Below, piece by piece: positions 8,948 to 17,505 of a DNA stretch of 64,000 bases. Source of the DNA: Citrobacter tructae (lineage in GTDB: Bacteria; Pseudomonadota; Gammaproteobacteria; Enterobacterales; Enterobacteriaceae); assembly GCF_004684345.1 (NCBI RefSeq), contig NZ_CP038469.1, positions 4,650,001-4,714,000 of the forward strand. Direction: 5' to 3'. The notes under the pieces were generated by a model. It was not told the DNA's origin. It did not search any database and saw only the letters and a list, made by a program, of their open reading frames with translations. The position numbers and the translations under genes were made by a program. Each line of letters starts with the position of its first letter. Position 1 is the stretch's first letter.

Positions 8948-9634
8948 CTCGCTCTCAGCTGGTAGTACCGGCATCCAGTCAATCGGTTTTTCACCTCGTT
9001 TTTCCAGCCATTCATTTGCCAGGACAAAGTGATTGCAGCCAAAGAAACCGCGATGTGCTGAGAGCGGAGAAGGATGCGGTGCTTTCAGTATATGGTGACG
9101 CTGTGCGTCAATAATTGCGCCTTTCTTCTGCGCGTGCGCCCCCCAGAGCAAAAACACCACGCCTTCACGATGTTCGTTGATCAGGCTAATGACTTTATCG
9201 GTAAACGTTTCCCAGCCCAGACTGGCGTGGGAATGTGCCTGACCGGCCCTAACGGTAAGCACGGTGTTGAGTAACAGCACGCCCTGGCGTGCCCAGCTTT
9301 CCAGGTATCCGTGCGTTGGGCGTGTGAAGCCTGGAATCGTTGCTTCCAGCTCTTTATACATGTTCAGCAATGAGGGCGGGGTGGCAATACCTGGGCGCAC
9401 CGAAAAAGCGAGGCCATGTGCCTGGCCTGGACCGTGGTAAGGATCCTGCCCCAGTATGACAACTTTCACCTCGCCAAGCTCGGTAAAGCGAAAAGCGTTA
9501 AACACATCTTTTTGCGGCGGGTAAATCGTCATGCCTGACTGGCGTTCACCGGCAACGGTATGCAGAGTGTTAACAAAGTAAGGTTGCTGCTTCTCATCAG
9601 TTAGCACGTCGTGCCAGGTTAGTTCGGTAGCCAT
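8945..9634 (-). CDS. ung: Uracil-DNA glycosylase
   Basis: Removes uracil from DNA to start base excision repair. The 229 residues equal E. coli Ung. The catalytic water-activating motif GQDPYHGPGQAHGL falls near residues 62-75, with Asp64 the catalytic residue. The leucine-intercalation motif HPSPLSAHRGF lies near residues 187-197, with His187 as the second catalytic residue. It is alone on its strand, with a terminator shared with yfiF. Confidence 0.97.
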   Translation of the reverse strand: MATELTWHDVLTDEKQQPYFVNTLHTVAGERQSGMTIYPPQKDVFNAFRFTELGEVKVVILGQDPYHGPGQAHGLAFSVRPGIATPPSLLNMYKELEATIPGFTRPTHGYLESWARQGVLLLNTVLTVRAGQAHSHASLGWETFTDKVISLINEHREGVVFLLWGAHAQKKGAIIDAQRHHILKAPHPSPLSAHRGFFGCNHFVLANEWLEKRGEKPIDWMPVLPAESE

Positions 9635-9828
9635 CTCGCTCTCCTGCGAATTTTCAATCCGCCTAGCTTAACTGCTTCTCTCTGAGGCGCAAAATTCTCT
9701 ACGTTTCTCAAGGGACTACCTCTTAAAGATAGTTGAAAATTTATGTAAAAAGTTTATCTATTTGCATGGTGTAAGTTGATGTAAAACAATAAAATCTACC
9801 CATCACCACTTTCACTGTGTGGTTTTTA

Positions 9829-9876
9829 TTGATTTAAATCAAAGAATCAAGGGTGTGTGAGGGGTATATATACACT
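9829..9876 (+). promoter_or_regulatory. FNR-activated promoter of grcA
   Basis: TTGATTTAAATCAA at 9829-9842 is a perfect FNR consensus palindrome. A TATATA -10 element begins at 9865. With a start near 9877 the box centre is about 41.5 bases upstream, the class II arrangement. The reading fits the known anaerobic induction of grcA. The 318-base space between ung and grcA otherwise shows nothing else I can name. Confidence 0.85.
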
Positions 9877-9952
9877 CAAGCAACAATGGTTTTACCAATT
9901 GGCCGTGCGACGGCCAACCGAAATCAAATAATTTTGCCGGGGAGGCATCAAC

Positions 9953-10336
9953 ATGATTACAGGTATCCAGATTACTAAAGCTGCAAACGACGACCTGCTG
10001 AACTCTTTCTGGCTGCTGGACAGCGAAAAAGGCGAAGCACGCTGCATCGTTGCGAAAGCAGGTTTCTCTGCTGATGAAGTTGTTGCCGTCAGCAAACTGG
10101 GTGAAATCGAATACCGTGAAGTGCCGGTAGACGTGCAACCGGAAGTCCGCGTGGAAGGTGGTCAGCACCTGAACGTTAACGTTCTGCGTCGTGAAACGCT
10201 GGAAGATGCGGTTAAGCATCCGGAAAAATACCCACAGCTGACGATTCGTGTCTCTGGTTATGCAGTGCGTTTCAACTCACTGACTCCGGAACAGCAGCGC
10301 GACGTTATTGCTCGTACCTTTACTGAGAGCCTGTAA
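9953..10336 (+). CDS. grcA: Autonomous glycyl radical cofactor GrcA
   Basis: Replacement glycyl-radical domain that restores activity to pyruvate formate-lyase whose own radical site has been cut by oxygen. The 127 residues equal E. coli GrcA (YfiD). The C-terminal part is the glycyl radical domain, with RVSGYAVRF placing the radical glycine at residue 102. GGAGG lies 7 bases before the ATG. It is monocistronic, with an FNR box upstream and a strong hairpin downstream. Confidence 0.97.
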   Translation: MITGIQITKAANDDLLNSFWLLDSEKGEARCIVAKAGFSADEVVAVSKLGEIEYREVPVDVQPEVRVEGGQHLNVNVLRRETLEDAVKHPEKYPQLTIRVSGYAVRFNSLTPEQQRDVIARTFTESL

Positions 10337-10371
10337 GGCTCACGGGGTCATACCCCGATAATCAGATAATC

Positions 10372-10408
10372 AAAAAGCGGAAGATGTCAGTGCATCTTCC
10401 GCTTTTTT
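10372..10408. terminator. Bidirectional terminator between grcA and eamB
   Basis: AAAAAGCGGAAGATG, short loop, CATCTTCCGCTTTTTT: a 15-base inverted repeat with A and T runs on its sides, placed between convergent grcA and eamB. Confidence 0.92.
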
Positions 10409-10415
10409 ACATCAT

Positions 10416-11003
10416 TTAATAAAAGATCCTCACAGCGCAGTACACCAGCAGTAATGCCAGAATGACATTCAATTGCCGCCCATAGCTGCGAAAGACGCGT
10501 TGGAAAAGATGGCCAGCCAGCGCCCAGCAGGCATTGCCGAATGTTCCTATCAATGCCAGTAATACGCTAACACCAATTATCCAACTCAGTTCTTTTGTAT
10601 GCGGCAAAACAAACGTGGATAACGCGGTAATGCCGTACAAAATGATTTTGACATTAACAAACTGCAAGCCAAAACTTGCCCAAAAGCTAATCGGTTTTGC
10701 CTCAAGGCTATCATTTGAGGTCGGGCTGGTGGCGATTTTTATGGCCAGCCATATGATATATGCTGCCCCCGCCCAACTGAGCCAGTGGACGATAGCCGGA
10801 TCAATGACTGCAAGCGAGAATGAAATCCCGGCACACAGCAACATGACTATCAAAAAGCCCAGGCTCATTCCCGCCAGAACACGCGTACTCTGACGAAAGC
10901 CATGTGATGTCGCTGCACTAAGCGCGAGGATATTGTTCGGGCCGGGGGTTAGCGCAGTAATCAGTGTATAGGTCCAGAATGCACTTAAAAGCGTGGGGGT
11001 CAC
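10416..11003 (-). CDS. eamB: Cysteine/O-acetylserine exporter, LysE/RhtB family
   Basis: Inner-membrane exporter of cysteine pathway intermediates. The 195 residues match E. coli EamB (YfiK). About six hydrophobic segments are visible, with the family signature ALTPGPNN near residue 18. The start is a GTG at 11003 with GAGGAG about 8 bases upstream. It is divergent from the LysR-family gene yfiE, which may regulate it, but that is inference from position only. Confidence 0.93.
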   Translation of the reverse strand: MTPTLLSAFWTYTLITALTPGPNNILALSAATSHGFRQSTRVLAGMSLGFLIVMLLCAGISFSLAVIDPAIVHWLSWAGAAYIIWLAIKIATSPTSNDSLEAKPISFWASFGLQFVNVKIILYGITALSTFVLPHTKELSWIIGVSVLLALIGTFGNACWALAGHLFQRVFRSYGRQLNVILALLLVYCAVRIFY

Positions 11004-11105
11004 TTGTTATCTCCTCTGTTTTAGCAGACAGTACTCGACACAGAACATTTAAAAAAATGAATGTTTTTGCATTCTGGGTTCGACAATTTCGATGGGTTGG
11101 TGAAG

Positions 11106-12002
11106 ATGGATTTACGTCGGTTTATTACGCTAAAAACGGTGGTAGAAGAGGGTTCATTTCTTCGGGCTTCGCAAAAACTTTGTTGTACGCAGTCAACCGT
11201 TACATTTCATATTCAACAGCTTGAACAAGAACTCTCGGTGCGGTTGTTCGAAAAAATTGGTCGCCGGATGTGCCTGACCAGTGAGGGGAAACGGCTGATG
11301 CCGCATATACATGACTTGACGCGTGTGATGGCATCGATCCGGCAAACGGCACAACAAGATGCACAACCGAGCGGCGATCTCCGCGTCGCAACCGGAGAAA
11401 CGCTGTTGGCTTATAAAATGCCTGAGGTTTTACAACGGTTTAAACAACGTGCGCCCAATGTTCGCTTATCCTTACAGTCACTCAATTGTTATGTCATTCG
11501 TGATGCTTTGCTGAGTGATGATGTTGATCTGGGTGTATTTTATCGGGTTGGTAATGACGATGCTCTTGAGATGCTGCCATTGGGCGAACAACCTCTTGTC
11601 CTGGTTGCTTCTCCGGTTCTCCAGCACGTTGATTTCACCCAGCAAAACCAGCACATTCCCAGCAGCTTTATCATTAATGAACCGCAATGTATCTTCAGGC
11701 AACGCTTTGAAAGTCTGCTGCGAAAGCGGCAGATTACATTGGAAAATACCATTGAACTCTGGAGTATTGAGAGTATCAAGCAGTGTGTATCTGCTAATCT
11801 TGGTGTTAGTTTTTTACCACGATTTACTGTTGAGAAGGAATTGCGTTCAGGAGAATTGATAGCGTTACCATTTGGTGAAGATCCTGAGTCAATTACCGCA
11901 TTGTGCGCGCATCATGCCGGAAAAGTCGTCAGCCCGGCTATGCGGGTTTTCATGGATTGTATTGTAGAGAGCTTTGCGAAGCATGAAAAAATGCCGGGCT
12001 GA
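11106..12002 (+). CDS. yfiE: LysR-family transcriptional regulator YfiE
   Basis: Predicted DNA-binding regulator of unknown target. An N-terminal winged helix-turn-helix begins MDLRRFITLKTVVEEGSF, followed by an effector-binding domain from about residue 90. The ATG at 11106 gives 298 residues, close to the E. coli 293, with GGTGAAG just upstream; a longer frame from 11061 is not needed. It is divergent from eamB across about 100 bases, the usual layout for a LysR regulator and its target. A CC pair in the recognition region (KLCCTQSTVT) is shared with the E. coli protein. Confidence 0.88.
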   Translation: MDLRRFITLKTVVEEGSFLRASQKLCCTQSTVTFHIQQLEQELSVRLFEKIGRRMCLTSEGKRLMPHIHDLTRVMASIRQTAQQDAQPSGDLRVATGETLLAYKMPEVLQRFKQRAPNVRLSLQSLNCYVIRDALLSDDVDLGVFYRVGNDDALEMLPLGEQPLVLVASPVLQHVDFTQQNQHIPSSFIINEPQCIFRQRFESLLRKRQITLENTIELWSIESIKQCVSANLGVSFLPRFTVEKELRSGELIALPFGEDPESITALCAHHAGKVVSPAMRVFMDCIVESFAKHEKMPG

Positions 12003-12016
12003 CTGGCCCGGCATTC
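11986..12016 (-). terminator. Hairpin terminator between yfiE and srmB
   Basis: ATGCCGGGC/GCCCGGCAT stem with a short loop. On the minus strand it is followed by TTTTT, so it mainly serves srmB. It overlaps the last codons of yfiE, and its plus-strand tail is only weakly T-rich. Confidence 0.75.
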
Positions 12017-12019
12017 GGT

Positions 12020-13348
12020 TTATTCTTTGTCGGACTGCTGTGAGGCAGAGCCGCTCGGCTTACGACGTTTGCCGATATTTTTAGCATCGCGGTGACGTTT
12101 CTTCACGCGCGGCTTCTCTTTATCTTTCTCTTTTTTCTCGGCACGCTTCGCCAGCACTTTCTTGGATGGCTTACCGTTAGATTTCTCACTTGGCGCGCGC
12201 GTTGTTGGACGCAATTCGTCAATGACGCGCGGCTTCAGCGGTTCGTCAATATAGCGGCTCGCTTTGCCGAGCAGCAGGTGGTCATGCGCTTCAACCAGAG
12301 AAATAGCGGTCCCTTTACGGCCTGCGCGACCGGTACGGCCAATGCGGTGCAGATAGGCATCGCCACTGCGCGGCATGTCGTAGTTAAACACGTGGCTGAC
12401 GTCAGGAATGTCGATACCGCGCGCAGCAACGTCGGTGGCAACCAGCACATTCACGCGGCCATCGGTCAGGCGTTTGATCGCTTCGTTACGCTTGTTTTGC
12501 ACCATCTCGCCTTCGAGATAGCAGTTGTTGATCCCTGCCTGGCGCAGCCAGCCCGCCAGTTCGTGCACGCGCTCGCGTTTACGCACAAAAACAATAGAGC
12601 GGGTCGCTTCCGGCTGTTTTAACAGATGGATCAGCAACGCTGTTTTATGTTCGATATCATCGGCACGGTAGTAAAACTGATGGATTTTCTTGCGTTCGCG
12701 GGTGGACGGATCCGCAGATACCTCAACTGGATCTTCCAGCAGGCGCTCGGCAAAATCTTTAATCGCATCGCCTTCCAGCGTGGCAGAGAATAACATGGTC
12801 TGCTTACGCCAACGGGTTTCACCGGCAATATGCTCGATATCTTGCGCGAAGCCCATGTCCAGCATACGGTCGGCTTCATCAAGGATCAGCGTTTCGACCG
12901 CATGGCAGTCGAAGTTCTCTTCTTTAATATATTGCAGCAGACGTCCAGTGGTGGCGACCACGATGTCCTGGTTTTCGCTGAAGACTTCCATATGGTTCAT
13001 GTAGGCTACGCCGCCAGTAATGGTGGCAACATCCAGATGCGTATTCTTCGCCAGTTCACGGGCGTGATCGGCAACCTGCATCGCCAGTTCGCGGGTCGGG
13101 GTCAGAATTAATACTCGCGGTGGACCCGATTTTTTGCGCGGGAAGTCGAGCAGGTGCTGCAACACTGGCAGCAAATATGCCGCCGTTTTACCGGTGCCTG
13201 TCGGCGCAGAACCGAGTACATCACGGCCATCGAGCGCAGGTGGAATGGCGGCTGCCTGAATAGCGGTCGGGCGAGTGAAACCTTTTTCCTGGAGGGCATC
13301 CAGCAGGCTTTCATCGAGTTCAAGTTCGGAAAAAGTCGTTACAGTCAT
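12020..13348 (-). CDS. srmB: DEAD-box RNA helicase SrmB
   Basis: ATP-dependent RNA helicase acting early in 50S subunit assembly. 442 residues against 444 in E. coli. Motifs appear in order: Q motif (GFTRPTAIQ), motif I (APTGTGKT), Ia (PTRELAMQ), II (DEAD), III (SAT), then motif VI HRIGRTGRAGR near residue 315. The C-terminal tail from about residue 375 is very Lys/Arg-rich, as in the family, and likely binds RNA. It is monocistronic and divergent from trmN6. Confidence 0.96.
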   Translation of the reverse strand: MTVTTFSELELDESLLDALQEKGFTRPTAIQAAAIPPALDGRDVLGSAPTGTGKTAAYLLPVLQHLLDFPRKKSGPPRVLILTPTRELAMQVADHARELAKNTHLDVATITGGVAYMNHMEVFSENQDIVVATTGRLLQYIKEENFDCHAVETLILDEADRMLDMGFAQDIEHIAGETRWRKQTMLFSATLEGDAIKDFAERLLEDPVEVSADPSTRERKKIHQFYYRADDIEHKTALLIHLLKQPEATRSIVFVRKRERVHELAGWLRQAGINNCYLEGEMVQNKRNEAIKRLTDGRVNVLVATDVAARGIDIPDVSHVFNYDMPRSGDAYLHRIGRTGRAGRKGTAISLVEAHDHLLLGKASRYIDEPLKPRVIDELRPTTRAPSEKSNGKPSKKVLAKRAEKKEKDKEKPRVKKRHRDAKNIGKRRKPSGSASQQSDKE

Positions 13349-13478
13349 GTTCTACCTCTGTGTGGGGCGCTGATTATAGACGTTACGGCTGCAATCTTCA
13401 TCTGTTTGTATGGATATACCTTCTCAGGTATTGTTTTTATCCTATGTTATCGTTTTTTTCCCAGGAAGGTTGTTTTTC

Positions 13479-14216
13479 ATGTCCCAATCCACATCCGTAC
13501 TTCGACGTAATGGGTTTACATTTAAGCAGTTTTTTGTGGCACACGATCGTTGTGCAATGAAGGTCGGGACTGACGGTATTTTATTGGGGGCCTGGGCCCC
13601 TGTCGCAGGCGTAAAGCGGATCCTTGATATTGGTACCGGGAGCGGTTTGTTAGCGTTGATGCTGGCCCAGCGTACAGATGACAGCGCCCTGATTGATGCG
13701 GTGGAGCTTGATGTCGACGCTGCGCAACAGGCGCAGGAAAACATCGCACAATCTGCGTGGGGGCAGCGTATCCGGGTCCATACCGACGATATTCAACGGT
13801 GGATACCTCGCCAGACCGTGCGGTTTGATTTGATTATCAGTAACCCGCCTTATTATGAGCCGGGCGTGGAGTGCGGTACACCACAGCGCGAGCAGGCACG
13901 TTATACCGCAACGCTCGATCACGCGGCACTGTTAACGCTGGCGGCGGACTGTATTACAGAAGAAGGTTTTTTCTGCGTGGTGCTGCCTGAGCAGGTAGGC
14001 AACGCCTTTACCCAGCAGGCATTAAGCATGGGATGGCATCTGCGTCTACGTACGGATGTGGCGGAAACCGAGGCTCGGTTGCCGCATCGGGTACTGCTGG
14101 CTTTCTCCCCGCAGGCCGGGGAGTGCTTTAGCGACAGGTTGGTGATCCGTGGGGCAGACCAGCGTTACTCAGAAGGTTACACCGCGCTGACCCAGGCATT
14201 TTATCTGTTTATGTGA
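13479..14216 (+). CDS. trmN6: tRNA1(Val) adenine(37)-N6-methyltransferase
   Basis: Methylates N6 of A37 in tRNA-Val1 using S-adenosylmethionine. The ATG at 13479 gives 245 residues, equal to E. coli YfiC, with AGGAAGG upstream. The SAM-binding motif LDIGTGSGLLAL is near residue 50 and the amino-methyltransferase motif NPPYY near residue 125. The frame is open further upstream, but the extra 23 residues have no family support. Its 3' end overlaps the convergent nadB by 16 bases. Confidence 0.93.
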   Translation: MSQSTSVLRRNGFTFKQFFVAHDRCAMKVGTDGILLGAWAPVAGVKRILDIGTGSGLLALMLAQRTDDSALIDAVELDVDAAQQAQENIAQSAWGQRIRVHTDDIQRWIPRQTVRFDLIISNPPYYEPGVECGTPQREQARYTATLDHAALLTLAADCITEEGFFCVVLPEQVGNAFTQQALSMGWHLRLRTDVAETEARLPHRVLLAFSPQAGECFSDRLVIRGADQRYSEGYTALTQAFYLFM

Positions 14217-15823
14217 TGGCTTAGCGGCGAAAGAATAGAAGGGCCTGATTCAGGCAACTGCTCTGGATAATCCAGCGTGTAGTGCAGGCCTCGGCTCTCT
14301 TTACGCATCATTGCACAACGCACAATCAACTCGGCAACCTGCACCAGATTGCGCAGCTCCAGCAAATTGTTCGACACGCGGAAATGGGCGTAATACTCGT
14401 CGATTTCCTGTTGCAGCATAGTGATGCGCCGCAGTGCGCGCTCCAGACGTTTGGTGGTGCGCACAATACCGACGTAATCCCACATAAACAGCCGCAGTTC
14501 ATGCCAGTTATGCTGGATGACAACCAGCTCATCCGGGTTTTCCACCCGGCTTTCATCCCAACCCGGCAGCGTGCTGACGCTGCGGGCGTAGGGCATTCTA
14601 CGATCAATATCTTCTGCCGCAGACCAGCCGTATACCAGACATTCAAGTAGTGAGTTAGACGCCATACGATTCGCACCATGCAGACCGGTGTAGCTCACTT
14701 CGCCGATGGCATATAAACCATCGACGTCGGTACGGCCAAAATCATCGACCATCACGCCGCCGCAGGTATAGTGTGCAGCAGGCACGATCGGTACCGGCTC
14801 TTTGGTCAGGTCGATCCCAAGGCCCAGCAGCTTTTCATAAATCATCGGGAAATGCTGACGAACAAATTCTTCTGGTTTATGGCTGATGTCGAGGAACATG
14901 CAGTCAGCGCCCAGACGTTTCATTTCGTGGTCTATGGCACGTGCGACAATATCGCGCGGAGCCAGTTCGCCGTGCTTATCAAAGTCGGGCATAAAGCGTG
15001 AACCATCCGGGCGCTTCAGGTGAGCACCTTCGCCACGCAGCGCTTCGGTCAGCAGAAAATTGCGTGCCTGCGGGTGATACAACGCGGTTGGGTGAAACTG
15101 ATTAAACTCGAGGTTGGCGACGCGACATCCTGCACGCCAGGCCATCGCAATTCCATCACCTGAGGAGATGTCTGGATTGGTGGTGTATTGATACACCTTC
15201 GATGCGCCACCGGTAGCCAGCACTACCGATTTGGCATGACAGGTTTCGACGGCTTCTTTATTACGGTTCCAGATCCATGCACCAACTACCCGGCGTGTGC
15301 CCGGCAGGCCGATTTTATCGGAGATGATCAGGTCAACGGCGTTGCTGCGCTCCAGAACCTGAATATTGGGATGGTTTTGCGCCTGGCTGACCAGTGTGGT
15401 TTCGACTTCTTTACCAGTAGCGTCTGCCGCATGCAGGATGCGTCGGTGGCTATGGCCGCCTTCGCGGGTCAGATGATAGCTCTCTTCGCCATTGGGTTGA
15501 ACTTGCGTATCAAACAAGACGCCTTGATCGATGAGCCACTGGACGCACGTTCGGGCATTGCTGGCGACGAACTCAACCGCATGGCGATCGCACAACCCCG
15601 CGCCTGCAATTAGCGTGTCTTCTACATGGGAGTCAATACTATCGGTTTCATCGAAAACAGCGGCAATGCCGCCCTGAGCATAGAACGTAGAACCTTCACT
15701 GACAGGCCCCTTGCTCAGAACAATAACCCGATGCTTCTCAGCCAGGCGCAGAGCCAGTGAGAGTCCGGCAGCTCCGCTGCCAATAATCAGCACGTCACAG
15801 GATAATTCAGGCGTCGTATTCAT
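14201..15823 (-). CDS. nadB: L-aspartate oxidase
   Basis: FAD enzyme oxidising L-aspartate to iminoaspartate, the first step of NAD synthesis, acting with quinolinate synthase NadA. 540 residues, as in E. coli. The N-terminal FAD-binding motif is VLIIGSGAAGLSLAL (about residues 10-24), and the succinate dehydrogenase/fumarate reductase-like active region includes HPTALY near 245 and RGEGAHL near 290. A NadR operator overlaps the region just before the start codon. Confidence 0.97.
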   Translation of the reverse strand: MNTTPELSCDVLIIGSGAAGLSLALRLAEKHRVIVLSKGPVSEGSTFYAQGGIAAVFDETDSIDSHVEDTLIAGAGLCDRHAVEFVASNARTCVQWLIDQGVLFDTQVQPNGEESYHLTREGGHSHRRILHAADATGKEVETTLVSQAQNHPNIQVLERSNAVDLIISDKIGLPGTRRVVGAWIWNRNKEAVETCHAKSVVLATGGASKVYQYTTNPDISSGDGIAMAWRAGCRVANLEFNQFHPTALYHPQARNFLLTEALRGEGAHLKRPDGSRFMPDFDKHGELAPRDIVARAIDHEMKRLGADCMFLDISHKPEEFVRQHFPMIYEKLLGLGIDLTKEPVPIVPAAHYTCGGVMVDDFGRTDVDGLYAIGEVSYTGLHGANRMASNSLLECLVYGWSAAEDIDRRMPYARSVSTLPGWDESRVENPDELVVIQHNWHELRLFMWDYVGIVRTTKRLERALRRITMLQQEIDEYYAHFRVSNNLLELRNLVQVAELIVRCAMMRKESRGLHYTLDYPEQLPESGPSILSPLSHHINR

Positions 15824-15829
15824 GATTTT

Positions 15830-15847
15830 TGTTTAATTTACTAAACA
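15830..15847 (-). promoter_or_regulatory. NadR operator (NAD box) before nadB
   Basis: TGTTTA-N6-TAAACA is a perfect palindrome matching the NadR box known for nadB and nadA. It lies 6 bases upstream of the nadB ATG, a position where bound repressor would block the promoter or early transcription when NAD is plentiful. Confidence 0.85.
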
Positions 15848-16086
15848 GTGTTTGGTCACCATAGCACCACATTGCGCGATACTGCACGTTTTATTTTTAA
15901 TTGTGTTGCAATGACTAAACAAGAAAGAAAAGCATAGCGAGGGGGAAAATACGAAAAATATTTTGTGCAGCAGGCCGTTAGCGTCAGATTAGGAGATGAA
16001 ATAAAGTGCCCGTTGGGTTACTCTGCAAGCGGTTTAATGGGCATTTCTGTACAGATAGTGCGTTGATCGGGTTATGTAGACTTATA

Positions 16087-16251
16087 ATGAGAGATAAGAC
16101 CTGTCTACAACATGACAAACAAAAACAAATGCGTAACGGAACTTTACGAAACTTGAGCACTCTAAGTCATTGCTTGCTCATATTGCAGCTGATGGAGTGG
16201 CGTTTCGAAAGCGCGTGGAAATTTGGTTTGGGGAGACTTTACCTCGGATGA
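16087..16251 (+). CDS. rseD: RpoE leader peptide RseD
   Basis: Short ORF whose stop overlaps the rpoE start (ATGA), so its translation is probably coupled to rpoE. The C-terminal sequence (LQLMEWRFESAWKFGLGRL) matches what I recall of the E. coli rpoE leader peptide. The start is uncertain: ATG 16087 gives 54 residues, ATG 16126 gives 41, and neither has a strong ribosome binding site. The sigma-E promoter lies inside the ORF, so only upstream transcripts can encode the whole peptide. Confidence 0.6.
   Translation: MRDKTCLQHDKQKQMRNGTLRNLSTLSHCLLILQLMEWRFESAWKFGLGRLYLG
16138..16165 (+). promoter_or_regulatory. Sigma-E-dependent promoter of rpoE
   Basis: GGAACTT at 16138-16144, 16-base spacer, TCTAA at 16161-16165. 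This matches the sigma-E consensus (GGAACTT, N16, TCTRA) and the autoregulatory rpoE promoter of E. coli. Transcription would start near 16172, about 75 bases before rpoE. Confidence 0.85.
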
Positions 16252-16823
16252 GCGAGCAGTTAACGGACCAGGTCCTGGTAGAACGGGTCCAAAAGGGAGA
16301 TCAAAAAGCCTTTAACTTACTGGTAGTTCGCTATCAGCATAAAGTGGCGAGTCTGGTTTCCCGCTATGTACCGTCGGGCGATGTTCCCGATGTTGTACAA
16401 GAAGCATTTATTAAGGCCTATCGTGCGCTGGATTCGTTCCGGGGAGATAGTGCTTTTTATACCTGGCTGTATCGTATCGCAGTCAATACAGCGAAGAATT
16501 ACCTGGTCGCTCAGGGGCGTCGTCCACCTTCCAGTGATATAGATGCGATTGACGCAGAAAATTACGAAAGTGGCGGTGCACTGAAAGAAATTTCGAACCC
16601 TGAGAACTTAATGTTGTCAGAAGAACTGAGACAGATAGTTTTCCGAACTATTGAGTCCCTCCCGGAAGATTTACGCATGGCAATAACCTTGCGGGAGCTG
16701 GATGGCCTGAGCTATGAAGAGATAGCCGCTATCATGGATTGTCCGGTGGGTACGGTGCGTTCTCGTATCTTCCGAGCGAGGGAAGCTATTGATAATAAAG
16801 TTCAACCGCTTATCAGGCGTTGA
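16248..16823 (+). CDS. rpoE: RNA polymerase sigma-E factor
   Basis: ECF sigma factor for the outer-membrane protein stress response. The ATG at 16248 gives 191 residues, equal to and almost identical with E. coli RpoE. Region 2 (DVVQEAFIKAYRALDSFRGDSAFYTWLYRIA) spans about residues 50-80 and region 4 with its helix-turn-helix (LSYEEIAAIMDCPVGTVRSR) about 150-175. It heads rpoE-rseA-rseB-rseC, is translationally linked to rseD and autoactivates its own promoter. Confidence 0.98.
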   Translation: MSEQLTDQVLVERVQKGDQKAFNLLVVRYQHKVASLVSRYVPSGDVPDVVQEAFIKAYRALDSFRGDSAFYTWLYRIAVNTAKNYLVAQGRRPPSSDIDAIDAENYESGGALKEISNPENLMLSEELRQIVFRTIESLPEDLRMAITLRELDGLSYEEIAAIMDCPVGTVRSRIFRAREAIDNKVQPLIRR

Positions 16824-16854
16824 CGATAGCGGGATACTGGAAAAGGTATTAGGC

Positions 16855-17505
16855 ATGCAGAAAGAAAAACTTTCCGCTTTAATGGATGGCGAAACGCTGG
16901 ATACTGAGTTACTCAAAGAGCTGACTCACGACCCGGAAATGCAAAAAACCTGGGAGAGTTATCACCTGATCCGCGATTCCATGCGAGGTGATACCGCCAA
17001 CGTTCTCCATTTCGATATTTCCGACCGCGTAATGGCTGCCATCGCAGATGAGCCAGTACGTCAGACGGCGCCATTGATTCCTGAGGCCCAGCCAGCACCG
17101 CATCAGTGGCAGAAAATGCCATTCTGGAAGAAAATGCGTCCGTGGGCCGCTCAGCTTACTCAAATGGGTGTGGCTGCGTGCGTATCGCTTGCAGTTATTG
17201 TTGGCGTCCAGCACTATAATGGGCAATCTGAAACGTCCCAGCAGCCTGAAACGCCGGTATTTAATACATTACCGATGATGGGTAAAGCCAGTCCGGTGAG
17301 CTTGGGTGTACCTTCTGACGCGACGGCCAGCGGCGGTCAGCAACAGCAGGTGCAGGAGCAGCGTCGTCGTATCAATGCTATGTTGCAGGATTACGAACTG
17401 CAGCGCCGACTGCACTCCGAACAGCTTCAGTTTGAGCAGGCACAAACACAGCAAGCTGCTGTACAGGTGCCAGGAATTCAAACTTTAGGAACGCAATCGC
17501 AGTAA
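16855..17505 (+). CDS. rseA: Anti-sigma-E factor RseA
   Basis: Single-pass inner-membrane protein that binds and silences sigma-E until cut by DegS and RseP. The ATG at 16855 gives 216 residues, equal to E. coli. The N-terminal cytoplasmic sigma-binding domain begins MQKEKLSALMDGE, the membrane segment is near residues 100-118 (MGVAACVSLAVIVGV), and the periplasmic part is Gln-rich near the C-terminus. The last codon's stop shares a base with the rseB start. Confidence 0.97.
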   Translation: MQKEKLSALMDGETLDTELLKELTHDPEMQKTWESYHLIRDSMRGDTANVLHFDISDRVMAAIADEPVRQTAPLIPEAQPAPHQWQKMPFWKKMRPWAAQLTQMGVAACVSLAVIVGVQHYNGQSETSQQPETPVFNTLPMMGKASPVSLGVPSDATASGGQQQQVQEQRRRINAMLQDYELQRRLHSEQLQFEQAQTQQAAVQVPGIQTLGTQSQ

